Below are positions 15,720 to 22,667 of a stretch of 24,224 nt of DNA, piece by piece. Source of the DNA: a virus; IMG/VR virus record IMGVR_UViG_3300036979_000316, positions 1 through 24,224 of that record, one strand, 5' to 3'. A program made the position numbers and the translations under genes. Under the pieces are notes generated by a model. That model ran no database searches. It was not told the origin of the DNA and worked only from the letters and a program-made list of their open reading frames with translations. Numbering within the stretch: position 1 is the first letter of the stretch; each line of letters starts with the position of its first letter.

Positions 15720-18113
15720 ATGAGAGCTGGGATAGTATTTGGGTTTGCTGGGAATGCGAATGTAACAGACCAGACTTATGATTACGATGCAAGGTCCTTA
15801 GAGTATTTTTCTGAGGTTGAGGTTTATTCTGAATTACTATCTGAAACAAAACGTAGAAATATAGATACATTAATTAAAGAGTTAAAAGCTGAAAGCCTTT
15901 ATGATACTCAATGGGATACACTATGTATTTGTCGAGGCGATGGGACAAATGCAGGGATTCATAATTTAATAAAAAATAGCATTCATGGTTTAAAAATAGG
16001 CGCAACAGGATTTACTGAAAATGTAGGGTACAACAGTAATGGTTCGTCAACTGGGATAAATACAAAGTTTAAAGCAGCTACGCATGGAGTATTGTTTACT
16101 AGAGACGATGCAACATACTTAACTAAGTGGGGTGTTGTTGGGTCTGGTAATAATCAATTTAGCGGGGTATTAACTACAGGAGGAACGTCAATAAAGTTTG
16201 TAGGTGGATTTTCTGACTATGTAACCATAAATGGAACATTAACACCATACACTCCGGCAATATCAGGTTATAACGCTTATGTTAGAACTGGGAGTAATTC
16301 AGGGAAAGTATTGCAAAACTCAGATGAAATTGCAATTACTGGAGCGTCACAGGTGCTAACAGATTTGGAGGCATATTTATTGGTGTTAAACAATGGAGGT
16401 ATAGCTCAATTTTACAACGTTTCTGGGACAAAAGTAGAGTTATATGGATATGGTAAATCAATTACTCAAGCTAAGTTCCTGCAATTTCAAACTATTGTCG
16501 AATCTTATTTTACAAGATTAGGTACCAAACCAGTATATGTAAGTTCTAGGATTAATTCGAATAATTTAAATCAAGTGATTATTGAATTTAATGTTAATAT
16601 TAGTTCGATAGAAGTTCCTAATAAATCTTTATTTACATTAACAGGTAAAACGATTACAAATACATCGGTTAGTAGTAAATACGTAACACTTACTGTTAGT
16701 GAACCATTTATTGGAGGGGAAACATGTAGAGTTACATACACCAAACCGTCAACAAAAGTAAACTACATAGCAAACGAAGGCGGCACGCTATGCGAGTCTT
16801 TTGACCAATTAATCTTAGATACGGCAGGAGAATATCCATTAGTATTAAAGTCTCAAACACTTGGAGAATACGATACCCTATGGTATAAATTTGGAACATA
16901 TGTAACAAAGAACAGCATAAATGAAGTAACTGCGTGGGCTGATGAAAATGGAAGCGATGTTGATTTAACAACTGTTGATCCATATGTCCCATCTTACGAT
17001 TCAGAACGAAATACAATTGTATTTAATGGGAGAAACGCAATGTTGCAATCTGGGTCTATAACATTAAACAGGCCAACAGAAATATATATAGCTGCTAAAA
17101 TTATAAACTTTAATAATGCAAGAACTATTGTAGATGGCAAAACAGCTGATAGTGGTAGAATATGGATATTAGGTTCAGACAATGAAGCTAATTCGTTCAG
17201 TATGTATGCCGGAACAAGAGATGGCCATTATGAGAACACCCCGATATTTAGCAGAGCCAATAAATGGAATATTTACAAAGTATTATTTTCAGAGACAAGT
17301 GGTTATATTCAATATAATGATGTAGCGAAAGAGGTGTTTACAATGGACACTGATATGGGGGGTATTACATTAGGTTGCGGAGCATCAAAAATAACCTCCA
17401 ATTCAATATGTGCGGAAATTTCCGAAGTTATTTGTAGAAAAAAACCATTTACTACGGATGAAGCTATTCTAGTAAATAATTATCTAAAATCTAATTATAT
17501 ACAATCCCAAGCCGCAGACATAGTAAACATAAACATAGTAACAGAAGGGCATTCATTTATTAGTTTAGGGTCTCATTTTGCGACAGAGGTTGTTAGAACA
17601 GTAAATACTATAGATGGCTCTATCAAAAACCAAGGAGTTGATGGTAATTGGATTTCAAGTATTGTAAGTAGAGCCGCTGCGGCTGATGCGTTTCTAAAAA
17701 CAGAAACAGCTACATTTAAAAATGTAATGGTTCTTTATATGGGATGCAATGATTTATATGGGCATCTTACGCCACAGCAAGCTTACGATGAGTTTTCTGC
17801 TTATGTAAGTGCGAGAAGCGCTGCCGGATGGAAGGTTATAACATTTACCGCAACACCTTCACTATATCTTTCTACTACATACCCTAGTTTCGAACAAAAT
17901 AGATTAGACTTTAATACATTATTGAGGGCCGGAATACCAAGTATAACTAACGCTTATTTATTAGACACTGAAACAGTAACCGATTTAGCTAATCAGAATA
18001 GTGCTGCATTTATGGATGGATTACATCCTAGTTTTTACGGGGCTACATTGTTAAGAGATATGTATTTGTCTAAATTGACAGAACTATATACCACTAAAGT
18101 CTTAAATATATAA
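15720..18113 (+). CDS. Large tail adhesin/tailspike with C-terminal SGNH (GDSL-type) hydrolase domain
   Basis: I start at ATG 15720 (797 aa), as it follows the upstream stop by one base; a TTG three codons earlier is less likely. The N-terminal 270 residues are a structural region that I do not recognise. Residues about 275-345 resemble an Ig-like/SwmB-type repeat (VIIEFNVNISSIEVPNKSLF). Residues about 370-600 look like a concanavalin/laminin-G-type beta-sandwich (WYKFGTYV, NTIVFNGRNAML, EIYIAAKI). From about residue 603 an SGNH esterase fold is visible: block I IVTEGHSFISLG with S612 in GHS rather than GDS, a block II glycine near NQGVDGNW, block III MGCND with N677, and block V DGLHPS with D766 and H769. 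It may deacetylate a capsule or surface glycan during adsorption. Confidence 0.7.
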   Translation: MRAGIVFGFAGNANVTDQTYDYDARSLEYFSEVEVYSELLSETKRRNIDTLIKELKAESLYDTQWDTLCICRGDGTNAGIHNLIKNSIHGLKIGATGFTENVGYNSNGSSTGINTKFKAATHGVLFTRDDATYLTKWGVVGSGNNQFSGVLTTGGTSIKFVGGFSDYVTINGTLTPYTPAISGYNAYVRTGSNSGKVLQNSDEIAITGASQVLTDLEAYLLVLNNGGIAQFYNVSGTKVELYGYGKSITQAKFLQFQTIVESYFTRLGTKPVYVSSRINSNNLNQVIIEFNVNISSIEVPNKSLFTLTGKTITNTSVSSKYVTLTVSEPFIGGETCRVTYTKPSTKVNYIANEGGTLCESFDQLILDTAGEYPLVLKSQTLGEYDTLWYKFGTYVTKNSINEVTAWADENGSDVDLTTVDPYVPSYDSERNTIVFNGRNAMLQSGSITLNRPTEIYIAAKIINFNNARTIVDGKTADSGRIWILGSDNEANSFSMYAGTRDGHYENTPIFSRANKWNIYKVLFSETSGYIQYNDVAKEVFTMDTDMGGITLGCGASKITSNSICAEISEVICRKKPFTTDEAILVNNYLKSNYIQSQAADIVNINIVTEGHSFISLGSHFATEVVRTVNTIDGSIKNQGVDGNWISSIVSRAAAADAFLKTETATFKNVMVLYMGCNDLYGHLTPQQAYDEFSAYVSARSAAGWKVITFTATPSLYLSTTYPSFEQNRLDFNTLLRAGIPSITNAYLLDTETVTDLANQNSAAFMDGLHPSFYGATLLRDMYLSKLTELYTTKVLNI

Positions 18114-18114
18114 A

Positions 18115-18639
18115 ATGATAACAACAGATATACTTAAAAAAATATGTCCATTAACACGCCGAGAAATATTAGATAAATATTCAGGGCTGTTAGATAAATT
18201 AATGCCTGAATATGGTATTAATTCTAAATTAAGAATTCAGCATTTTATAGCACAAATAGCACACGAAAGCGGATACTTTCAATTTGTAAAAGAGATAGGA
18301 TGCGGGGCTAAATACGAATTTAGAAAAGACTTAGGGAATATATATAAAGGTGACGGCGATAAATACAAGGGAAGAGGTCTAATTCAAATTACAGGACGTG
18401 CAAATTATGAAAAGCTATCAATGGATTTGTTTACAAATAAACAATTAGTTGATAACCCCGCAATATTAGAAATGCCAGAATATGCTATTAAATCGGCATT
18501 GTGGTATTGGGATAAGCATAAATTAAACATATATGCAGATAACGATGATATATTAACCATTACAAGAAAAATAAATGGTGGGTTAAATGGAGTCGAGAGT
18601 CGAATTAATTTATTAAATAAGTGTAAGGAATATATTTAA
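18115..18639 (+). CDS. Endolysin, glycoside hydrolase family 19 (chitinase-like lysozyme)
   Basis: The 174-aa protein should hydrolyse peptidoglycan at the end of infection. It has the GH19 pattern: helix HFIAQIAHESGYF with the catalytic acid E51, then KYEFRKDLGN, a GDGDKYKGRGLIQITGRANYEKL segment typical of phage GH19 lysins, and a conserved Trp-rich LWYWDKHKLN helix before TRKINGGLNGVESR. Second catalytic Glu candidates are E60 and E68. There is no signal peptide, so a holin would be needed for access to the wall, in line with the membrane genes downstream. Starts one base after the adhesin stop. Confidence 0.9.
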   Translation: MITTDILKKICPLTRREILDKYSGLLDKLMPEYGINSKLRIQHFIAQIAHESGYFQFVKEIGCGAKYEFRKDLGNIYKGDGDKYKGRGLIQITGRANYEKLSMDLFTNKQLVDNPAILEMPEYAIKSALWYWDKHKLNIYADNDDILTITRKINGGLNGVESRINLLNKCKEYI

Positions 18640-18648
18640 ATTTACAAC

Positions 18649-18876
18649 ATGGAATCAACAGGGTATTTCGAAGAAAAACCGGGGGTAAAATCTGCAATAA
18701 GATTAATAGTATTTATGTTTGCAGTATACGCAGTTATTGCGAGCGCATGGTTATTTTATAAAAATACAGATTATACTGCTGGGATTGCTGTATTTGTAGC
18801 AATATCATCTATTGCTTTATCAGCTAAATTAATACAAAAACCAATGGAAGCCAATGCAAATGACAATAAACAATAG
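18649..18876 (+). CDS. Holin-like small membrane protein
   Basis: The 75-aa protein has two predicted membrane segments (about residues 17-36, LIVFMFAVYAVIASAWLFY, and 43-62, AGIAVFVAISSIALSA), a short N-terminal and a charged C-terminal tail. It sits between the endolysin and the spanin-like gene. Size, topology and place suit a class II holin. There is no sequence motif that proves it. Its 3' end overlaps the spanin gene by 23 bases. Confidence 0.65.
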   Translation: MESTGYFEEKPGVKSAIRLIVFMFAVYAVIASAWLFYKNTDYTAGIAVFVAISSIALSAKLIQKPMEANANDNKQ

Positions 18877-19348
18877 AAATAATTATAATATCTTGTTGAT
18901 ATTATTTATCATATCAATCATTTTGCTAATTATTTTAGCATCTTGTAGTCCTAAGATTGAAAGTAAAATTATTAAGAATGATTCTATTGTTTACCGGGAT
19001 TCAGTTAGAATTATAGAAAAGATTGTTCATAAAGAAGGTTCAAAAGTATACGTCCCAATAGATTGTGGGAAAAAAGACACCGTATTTATAAAAATAGGTA
19101 ATACTACAGCAAGATTAACAACTAATAGAGGTATAGCAAATTTAAATCTCATAAATGAAAACTCAACTGATACTATTAAATCTAGTAGCCATATAAGTTC
19201 AAAAAATGAATCCAAAACAAATATCGAATATAAAACTATAGAAAAGAACATATATCCATTTTGGTATATATGGGTAATTCTTATTATATCATTAGTTTTA
19301 AATATGTGGTATATCTATAAGTCTATTATAAAAATAAAAAATGAATAA
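18854..19348 (+). CDS. Probable unimolecular spanin (u-spanin)
   Basis: The 164-aa protein combines an N-terminal lipoprotein signal with a C-terminal membrane helix, the definition of a u-spanin, which links and fuses inner and outer membranes in Gram-negative lysis. After a 30-residue hydrophobic leader, the lipobox LASC ends in C31; S32 at +2 fits outer-membrane sorting. The periplasmic stretch (32 to about 133) is Ser/Thr/Lys/Asn-rich with a beta middle (VYVPIDCGKKDTVFIKI) and no long coiled coil. The TM helix spans about 135-156 (FWYIWVILIISLVLNMWYI), and the basic tail KSIIKIKNE stays inside. Start ATG 18854, with an ATG two codons on as an alternative. Confidence 0.8.
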   Translation: MQMTINNRNNYNILLILFIISIILLIILASCSPKIESKIIKNDSIVYRDSVRIIEKIVHKEGSKVYVPIDCGKKDTVFIKIGNTTARLTTNRGIANLNLINENSTDTIKSSSHISSKNESKTNIEYKTIEKNIYPFWYIWVILIISLVLNMWYIYKSIIKIKNE

Positions 19349-19382
19349 ATAATTATAATATAAACTATATAAATGCAGTATA

Positions 19383-19655
19383 ATGAGTAGTGAATTTATT
19401 ATTGGCACAATATTAACTGCATTTGGCGCACTTATAATTATATTGTTAAAAAATATATTAACAGAAATAGAACAAAATAGATACAGACAATTACAATACG
19501 AAGAAAAGCAATCTGATAAATGGGAAATAATTTATAAATATATCAATGAATTAGAAGACCATAACAGGCGAATAAAGATAGTAGAAGAAGACATGAAGCA
19601 ATTGTCAAAAGAACATTATTCTTATTGCGAAAAGTATTGTAAAGTACACTCTTAA
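19383..19655 (+). CDS. Membrane-anchored coiled-coil protein of the lysis module
   Basis: The 90-aa protein has one N-terminal membrane helix (FIIGTILTAFGALIIILLK, residues 5-23), then a charged helix with a coiled-coil look (LTEIEQNRYRQLQYEEKQSDKWEII to EEDMKQLSKEH) and two cysteines near the end (CEKYC). It may be another holin, an anti-holin or a lysis regulator. There is no distinctive motif. A 34-base gap with AT-only runs precedes it. Its stop overlaps by four bases the 3' end of the convergent leftward gene. Confidence 0.6.
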   Translation: MSSEFIIGTILTAFGALIIILLKNILTEIEQNRYRQLQYEEKQSDKWEIIYKYINELEDHNRRIKIVEEDMKQLSKEHYSYCEKYCKVHS

Positions 19656-19930
19656 TCATATTTCTTTAATTTATCAGCAAAATAAATATAAATAAGGAAA
19701 GCCATTAAAGAAGATATAAAGCACCAATTAATAATTCCTAATCCATATAATTCTAGTCCATAGCATATCAGATACGCCCAAAATGAAAAACACATAGGGC
19801 AAACTAATAATCTATAAAGGCACTCTTTTTTATCTTTTGCCAATGTGCGCACACTGGCAAATAAAAAAGACCTGTTAACGATAAAAGTCAACCCTATGGC
19901 ACTTGCAAGTATTTTAAAGTCAGCAACCAT
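19652..19930 (-). CDS. DUF1360-like membrane protein
   Basis: The 92-aa protein has an N-terminal region with a hydrophobic stretch, then the motif LLVCPMCFSFWAYLICYGLELYG (residues about 42-63), where the C-P-x-C-x-S-x-W pattern is known from DUF1360 proteins in phages, then a second membrane segment (CFISSLMAFLIYIYFA). The function of the family is not established; the CxxC pair could bind metal or be redox active. ATG at 19930 is two bases after the upstream HTH gene stop. It converges on the lysis genes with a four-base overlap. Confidence 0.6.
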   Translation of the reverse strand: MVADFKILASAIGLTFIVNRSFLFASVRTLAKDKKECLYRLLVCPMCFSFWAYLICYGLELYGLGIINWCFISSLMAFLIYIYFADKLKKYD

Positions 19931-19932
19931 TG

Positions 19933-20139
19933 CTACAATGAGCCACAGCTGGCCACAACCATTTTATTTTCATTTCTTAAATATTTTATATCACGCCAAA
20001 TTGTTGCTCTTGATACATTAAAAAGATTAGTCATATCACTAACAAATCGATTCCACCTTCTATGGCCTCTACATTCGATTTCGTTATGTAATAAGCCTCT
20101 TCTTTTATCTAATGACAATGACCTTTTGACTTGACCCAT
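19933..20139 (-). CDS. Small helix-turn-helix DNA-binding protein
   Basis: I place the start at ATG 20139 (68 aa), not at the upstream ATG 20187, because the leader reads AAGAAGGTGAATCAACTA directly before it, a good Shine-Dalgarno-like run (GAAGG) that is rare among genes here, and because it reduces overlap with the MazG-like gene. The protein is basic at its N-terminus (VKRSLSLDKRRG) and carries a clear HTH at about residues 35-54 (MTNLFNVSRATIWRDIKYLR) with the winged-helix-like spacing of DeoR/phage HTH domains. It could repress nearby genes, including those with the TGATTAAA dyads, but no binding site is proved. Confidence 0.65.
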   Translation of the reverse strand: MGQVKRSLSLDKRRGLLHNEIECRGHRRWNRFVSDMTNLFNVSRATIWRDIKYLRNENKMVVASCGSL

Positions 20140-20452
20140 TAGTTGATTCACCTTCTTTAATCTTTTTATACTTTTTATGAGCATCAATGTACTTCATAGG
20201 GTCATAACCCATTGAATACATAGCGTCCCATACTTTTTCAGCTAGTTCAGCAAGTTCCTGAGGGGCTGTATCCTTAAACATTTCGCAATATTTATTGTAA
20301 AATTCTGAATCACTTACCCCATCAAGTACTTCAATTTTCTCAGTTGGGAACATGTGCTTTTTATAAGCCTTTCTAAATTCCCAAATTTCAGTTTCTAAAC
20401 TTTTTGCAAAGTCAGAAACACTCCCATGCTTTTCCCAATACTTATCTAACAT
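20105..20452 (-). CDS. MazG-like nucleotide pyrophosphohydrolase
   Basis: From ATG 20452 the product has 115 residues; a TTG six codons upstream is an alternative. The helical protein has early E-x-x-E spacing (LETEIWEFRKAY) and the late helix DTAPQELAELAEKVWDAMYSMGYDP followed by IDAHKKYKKIKEG, the pattern of the all-alpha NTP-pyrophosphohydrolase (MazG/PRA-PH-like) fold, in which Glu/Asp residues bind Mg and NTP is split to NMP and pyrophosphate. Phage versions may modulate nucleotide pools or ppGpp signalling. The key motif EExxE then ExxD is only partly visible, so the activity is not assured. The 5' end overlaps the upstream gene by 11 bases. Confidence 0.6.
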   Translation of the reverse strand: MLDKYWEKHGSVSDFAKSLETEIWEFRKAYKKHMFPTEKIEVLDGVSDSEFYNKYCEMFKDTAPQELAELAEKVWDAMYSMGYDPMKYIDAHKKYKKIKEGESTNGSSQKVIVIR

Positions 20453-20726
20453 CTCTGTAAGTTGTTTCAAATATTGCTATTTGGCCCGCAGCGGCCGAAC
20501 TGACAACATAAAAAGCGGAAGTACTATTTGTTGTAATATTGCTTTCCGAAGGTTCAGTCAAAGTCGGAGCCGGTATTGTAAACTCAAAGTTAGTTGCACT
20601 TACCAAATTGGAGCGACTTACATACAATATTGTCGTACCAGTATTCTGAAAGCGAATATTAACCCTATTCCTATTTCGTGGGATTGTAATTGCAATTAAC
20701 CCAACTGTTTGAGGTGAATTTATCAT
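20442..20726 (-). CDS. Small beta-rich virion-like protein
   Basis: The 94-aa protein is predicted all-beta with alternating hydrophobic strands: TVGLIAITIPRNRNRVNIRFQN, TGTTILYVSR, FEFTIPAPTL, SAFYVVSSAAAGQIAIFET. Small proteins of this layout are common in phages near structural genes and may sit on the virion. It starts two bases after the upstream Gly/Asn-rich protein and is probably co-translated with it. No catalytic residues are seen. Function unknown. Confidence 0.55.
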   Translation of the reverse strand: MINSPQTVGLIAITIPRNRNRVNIRFQNTGTTILYVSRSNLVSATNFEFTIPAPTLTEPSESNITTNSTSAFYVVSSAAAGQIAIFETTYRDVR

Positions 20727-20728
20727 AA

Positions 20729-21481
20729 TTATACAATTAATCGATCACGGTCACAGCTTCTATTTGGAATTAAATGAGTCAAAATTGTGTTAGTTTGAGC
20801 AGCCATAAGAGCAGTTAAACTAGCAGTTTGATTCAAATTATTAACCTGAGATTTAGAATCAGCTAATTGAGATAAAAGATTTTCTTTATCGAGCTGGTTA
20901 ATTAAAGCACGTGTCATGTTACCATCGGCTGCAATTGATTTCTGAGTTTCGCAGCAACATGCAAGGAGTTGTGTAGATAACGCAGCTCCTTGACTTATAA
21001 TCTGATTTGTGGAATTAGTCAAATTGCCATTAACACTATTAAAGTTTTGAATCTGATTAATTAAAGCCTGTGTATTTGCGGCTGTAATATCCCTTCCAAG
21101 GCCGTTAATAGAATTTAAATTGTTAAAATTAGTTTGAGTTACGTTGTTATTAACTGCTGCGATACCCTGCCCAAGCTGACCAACTGTGTTTTGAATATTA
21201 GCGTTAACGCCATCTAACCCGGCCATAAGTGCGTTTGAGTTAATAGAGCTGCTTAAATTTGTTATTTGGTTTTGCAACGACTGAAATGCTGGGTTTAAAA
21301 CTACGTCTGTTGCAACTGCTGATGCGGCAGGTGAACCATTCATGCCACCCCATCTATTACCCCCAAAACCACCCATACCTCCACCAAAAAGAAGCGCTCC
21401 GATTAATAGCGCTCCAAGTGAGCCGCCTCCAAGAAATCCCTCTGTTCCGCTTGTTGTTGGAACTGTTATAATATCACTCAT
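20729..21481 (-). CDS. Gly-rich, Asn/Gln-rich putative virion protein
   Basis: I start at ATG 21481 (250 aa), as the ORF upstream runs only from a TTG. After a short N-terminus comes a Gly-rich hydrophobic stretch (residues about 14-45, with SLGALLIGALLFGGGMGGFGG), then a long region of N/Q/S repeats of helical character (SLQNQITNLSSSINSNALM, GVNANIQNTVGQL). Then comes the cysteine cluster CCCETQKSIAADGNMTRAL and a C-terminal helix. I have seen proteins with this CCC-x-T/R-x motif in many phage genomes, where they appear structural; the function is unknown. A 10-bp inverted repeat abuts the start codon. Confidence 0.6.
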   Translation of the reverse strand: MSDIITVPTTSGTEGFLGGGSLGALLIGALLFGGGMGGFGGNRWGGMNGSPAASAVATDVVLNPAFQSLQNQITNLSSSINSNALMAGLDGVNANIQNTVGQLGQGIAAVNNNVTQTNFNNLNSINGLGRDITAANTQALINQIQNFNSVNGNLTNSTNQIISQGAALSTQLLACCCETQKSIAADGNMTRALINQLDKENLLSQLADSKSQVNNLNQTASLTALMAAQTNTILTHLIPNRSCDRDRLIV

Positions 21482-21482
21482 T

Positions 21483-21507
21483 TGATTAAATTTAAATTGT
21501 TTAATCA
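21483..21507 (-). promoter_or_regulatory. Regulatory dyad TGATTAAA-N9-TTTAATCA, copy 1
   Basis: Arms 21483-21490 and 21500-21507 are perfectly complementary with a nine-base spacer; the match extends to ten base pairs with TTT and AAA at the ends (21481-21509). It lies directly before the start codon of the Gly-rich protein gene, so the transcript would form a hairpin next to its ATG. The same arms and spacing recur at 22116-22140. It could be an operator or an RNA element controlling translation. Confidence 0.55.
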
Positions 21508-21532
21508 AAGGTGGTAGTTATTTTAGTTTTTA

Positions 21533-21550
21533 GCTATTTTTTAAAATAGC
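21533..21550. other. AT-rich stem-loop between leftward genes
   Basis: GCTATTTT (21533-21540) is complementary to AAAATAGC (21543-21550). It lies 35 bases after the HTH-like gene stop in the leftward direction. Neither strand has a following U tract, so it is not a convincing intrinsic terminator, though it may mark the end of one transcript. Confidence 0.3.
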
Positions 21551-21584
21551 ATTAAGTTTAATTATAGATTAGTAATAAGTTATA

Positions 21585-21818
21585 TTAATAAATACCTAAT
21601 AAAATTTTAATGTCTTTTTCATTAAGCATTAACTTATGTCCTTTCCTACAAGTTTCAATTCTCTTACAGCGTACATTATAAGCTAATTTAGCGTATTTAA
21701 CTTTATATTTCATGCAAGCATCTACGTAAGTTATATAACCAGTTTCATGAATGCAATCATTTATTAAATTCCTTAGCTCACTAACTGTTAATGAACTAAC
21801 AAGTTTATTGTTGTCCAT
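21585..21818 (-). CDS. Small helix-turn-helix-like protein
   Basis: The 77-aa protein begins with a helix (LTVSELRNLINDCIHE) and then shows an excisionase/MerR-like pattern: YITYVDACMKYKVKYAKLAYNVRCKRIETCRKGHKLMLNEKDIKILL. The helix-turn-helix (VDACMKYKVKYAKLAYNV) is followed by a short wing-like IETCRKGHKLML and a K/R-rich surface. It may regulate transcription or act as an excisionase, though no integrase is seen here. Overlaps the gene upstream by 14 bases, so both belong to one operon. Confidence 0.5.
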   Translation of the reverse strand: MDNNKLVSSLTVSELRNLINDCIHETGYITYVDACMKYKVKYAKLAYNVRCKRIETCRKGHKLMLNEKDIKILLGIY

Positions 21819-22116
21819 TTATATTTGATTTTGCCCAATTAATAATAAAATCCATTGAACCTTTTGCTATAGGCAATTTCATTAAGAAGTCAACATTAGC
21901 ATTAATTAACCCCAAAAGGTCTTTATTTTTCATTCTATTATAAACATAAGCCCCAAACTGCTTATCTTTGTGGTATCGTTGATAATCAAATTTAAGATTC
22001 TCAGGATATCCATTAAAGTTCTGTAGTAAATAATCTACATAAACAATATGACCATCTACGTCTTTATATAGGTCTGGCAAACCTATATTTTTACAAAATT
22101 CATCTATTTTTAACAT
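21805..22116 (-). CDS. Unknown 103-aa protein
   Basis: The product begins MLKIDEFCKNIGLPDLYKDVDGHIVYVDYLLQNF, has a helical region with paired aromatic residues (FDYQRYHKDKQFGAYVYNRM), and ends MDFIINWAKSNINGQQ. I do not recognise the family, and there is no signal peptide or membrane helix. The ATG at 22116 overlaps the first base of the second dyad copy, placing a predicted hairpin at its start. It lies between a lytic-transglycosylase-like gene and an HTH-like gene. Confidence 0.5.
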   Translation of the reverse strand: MLKIDEFCKNIGLPDLYKDVDGHIVYVDYLLQNFNGYPENLKFDYQRYHKDKQFGAYVYNRMKNKDLLGLINANVDFLMKLPIAKGSMDFIINWAKSNINGQQ

Positions 22117-22140
22117 GATTAAAGGTTTTAATTTTAATCA
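22116..22140 (-). promoter_or_regulatory. Regulatory dyad TGATTAAA-N9-TTTAATCA, copy 2
   Basis: Arms 22116-22123 and 22133-22140 are perfectly complementary with a nine-base spacer, identical in arm sequence and spacing to copy 1. The spacer sequences differ between the copies. This copy touches the ATG of the unknown 103-aa gene, sharing the T-A of its start codon context, and extends toward the upstream gene stop at 22144. Confidence 0.55.
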
Positions 22141-22143
22141 AAA

Positions 22144-22560
22144 TTAGATACTATTATTGTAAAATTCAAATATTAGCTTAAAATATTCTAAATTACCATG
22201 TGAAACATGTCCGGCATTCCATAAATTAGCCGCTTTTCTTAGGTCAAAAGTCGGATTCCTTAATTTTTGAATTGTCAAAAAGATTTCAATTGACTTAGCT
22301 TTTGAGTATCTATCATTTAATGAATAGTTTTTACCAGTTAATCGATTAAATTCTGCTAACATAATAGGCCTAATTTGTAAATATCCTACTGCATTTTCTT
22401 TAATATTCACAGCCAGAGAATCAAAATTACTCTCAATTTTCGCAAATGATTTAATAATTCGCTCTGTATTGTCAATTACCCTTTTAGGGGTAATAAATAA
22501 ATAATTATTAGCAATCCTAATTGATAGTAATAAAAGTAATGTAATAGTAAAAAGTCTCAT
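22144..22560 (-). CDS. Lytic transglycosylase-like protein with signal anchor
   Basis: The 138-aa protein starts with a hydrophobic N-terminus (LFTITLLLLLSIRIANNYLF), either a signal peptide or a membrane anchor. Then comes an SLT/lysozyme-like region: FAKIESNFDSLAVNIKENAVGYLQIRPIML, in which E in IESNFD fits the catalytic acid and AVGYLQIRP is the usual substrate-cleft segment, followed by LTGKNYSLNDRYSKAKSIEIFL and a terminal AANLWNAGH. It may cut peptidoglycan glycan strands during lysis or DNA entry. It is not next to the endolysin. The start is ATG 22560, with a TATATTTG box close upstream. Confidence 0.7.
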   Translation of the reverse strand: MRLFTITLLLLLSIRIANNYLFITPKRVIDNTERIIKSFAKIESNFDSLAVNIKENAVGYLQIRPIMLAEFNRLTGKNYSLNDRYSKAKSIEIFLTIQKLRNPTFDLRKAANLWNAGHVSHGNLEYFKLIFEFYNNSI

Positions 22561-22582
22561 ATAATTGATATTAAGTTATTAG

Positions 22583-22590
22583 CAAATATA
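22583..22590 (-). promoter_or_regulatory. Candidate -7 box TATATTTG for the leftward operon
   Basis: On the minus strand the sequence reads TATATTTG, a match to the Bacteroidota -7 consensus TAnnTTTG, ending 22 bases before the ATG at 22560. No clear TTTG -33 box is seen at the usual spacing, so this is a half-supported promoter. Confidence 0.4.
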
Positions 22591-22622
22591 TAAAAATAAA
22601 TTATAAATAAAAATAATTAACA

Positions 22623-22652
22623 TGTGTATAATAAAAATAAATATTATCTTTG
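22623..22652 (+). promoter_or_regulatory. Promoter/operator element, copy 1 (before the ASCH gene)
   Basis: The 30-base element runs from TGTGT to TATCTTTG, the latter a perfect Bacteroidota -7 box (TAnnTTTG) at 22645-22652; TGTG at its 5' end is a fair -33 box at about 18 bases spacing. It holds a dyad ATAATA (22628-22633) and TATTAT (22642-22647) with eight bases between, overlapping the promoter. A copy at 23958-23987 agrees in 27 of 30 positions. The ASCH gene ATG is 15 bases downstream. Confidence 0.65.
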
Positions 22653-22667
22653 TAATAAAATATAACT

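Noticed and set aside
21533-21550. Intrinsic terminator
   Set aside because: The hairpin lacks a U run on either side in either direction and its stem is almost all A-T.
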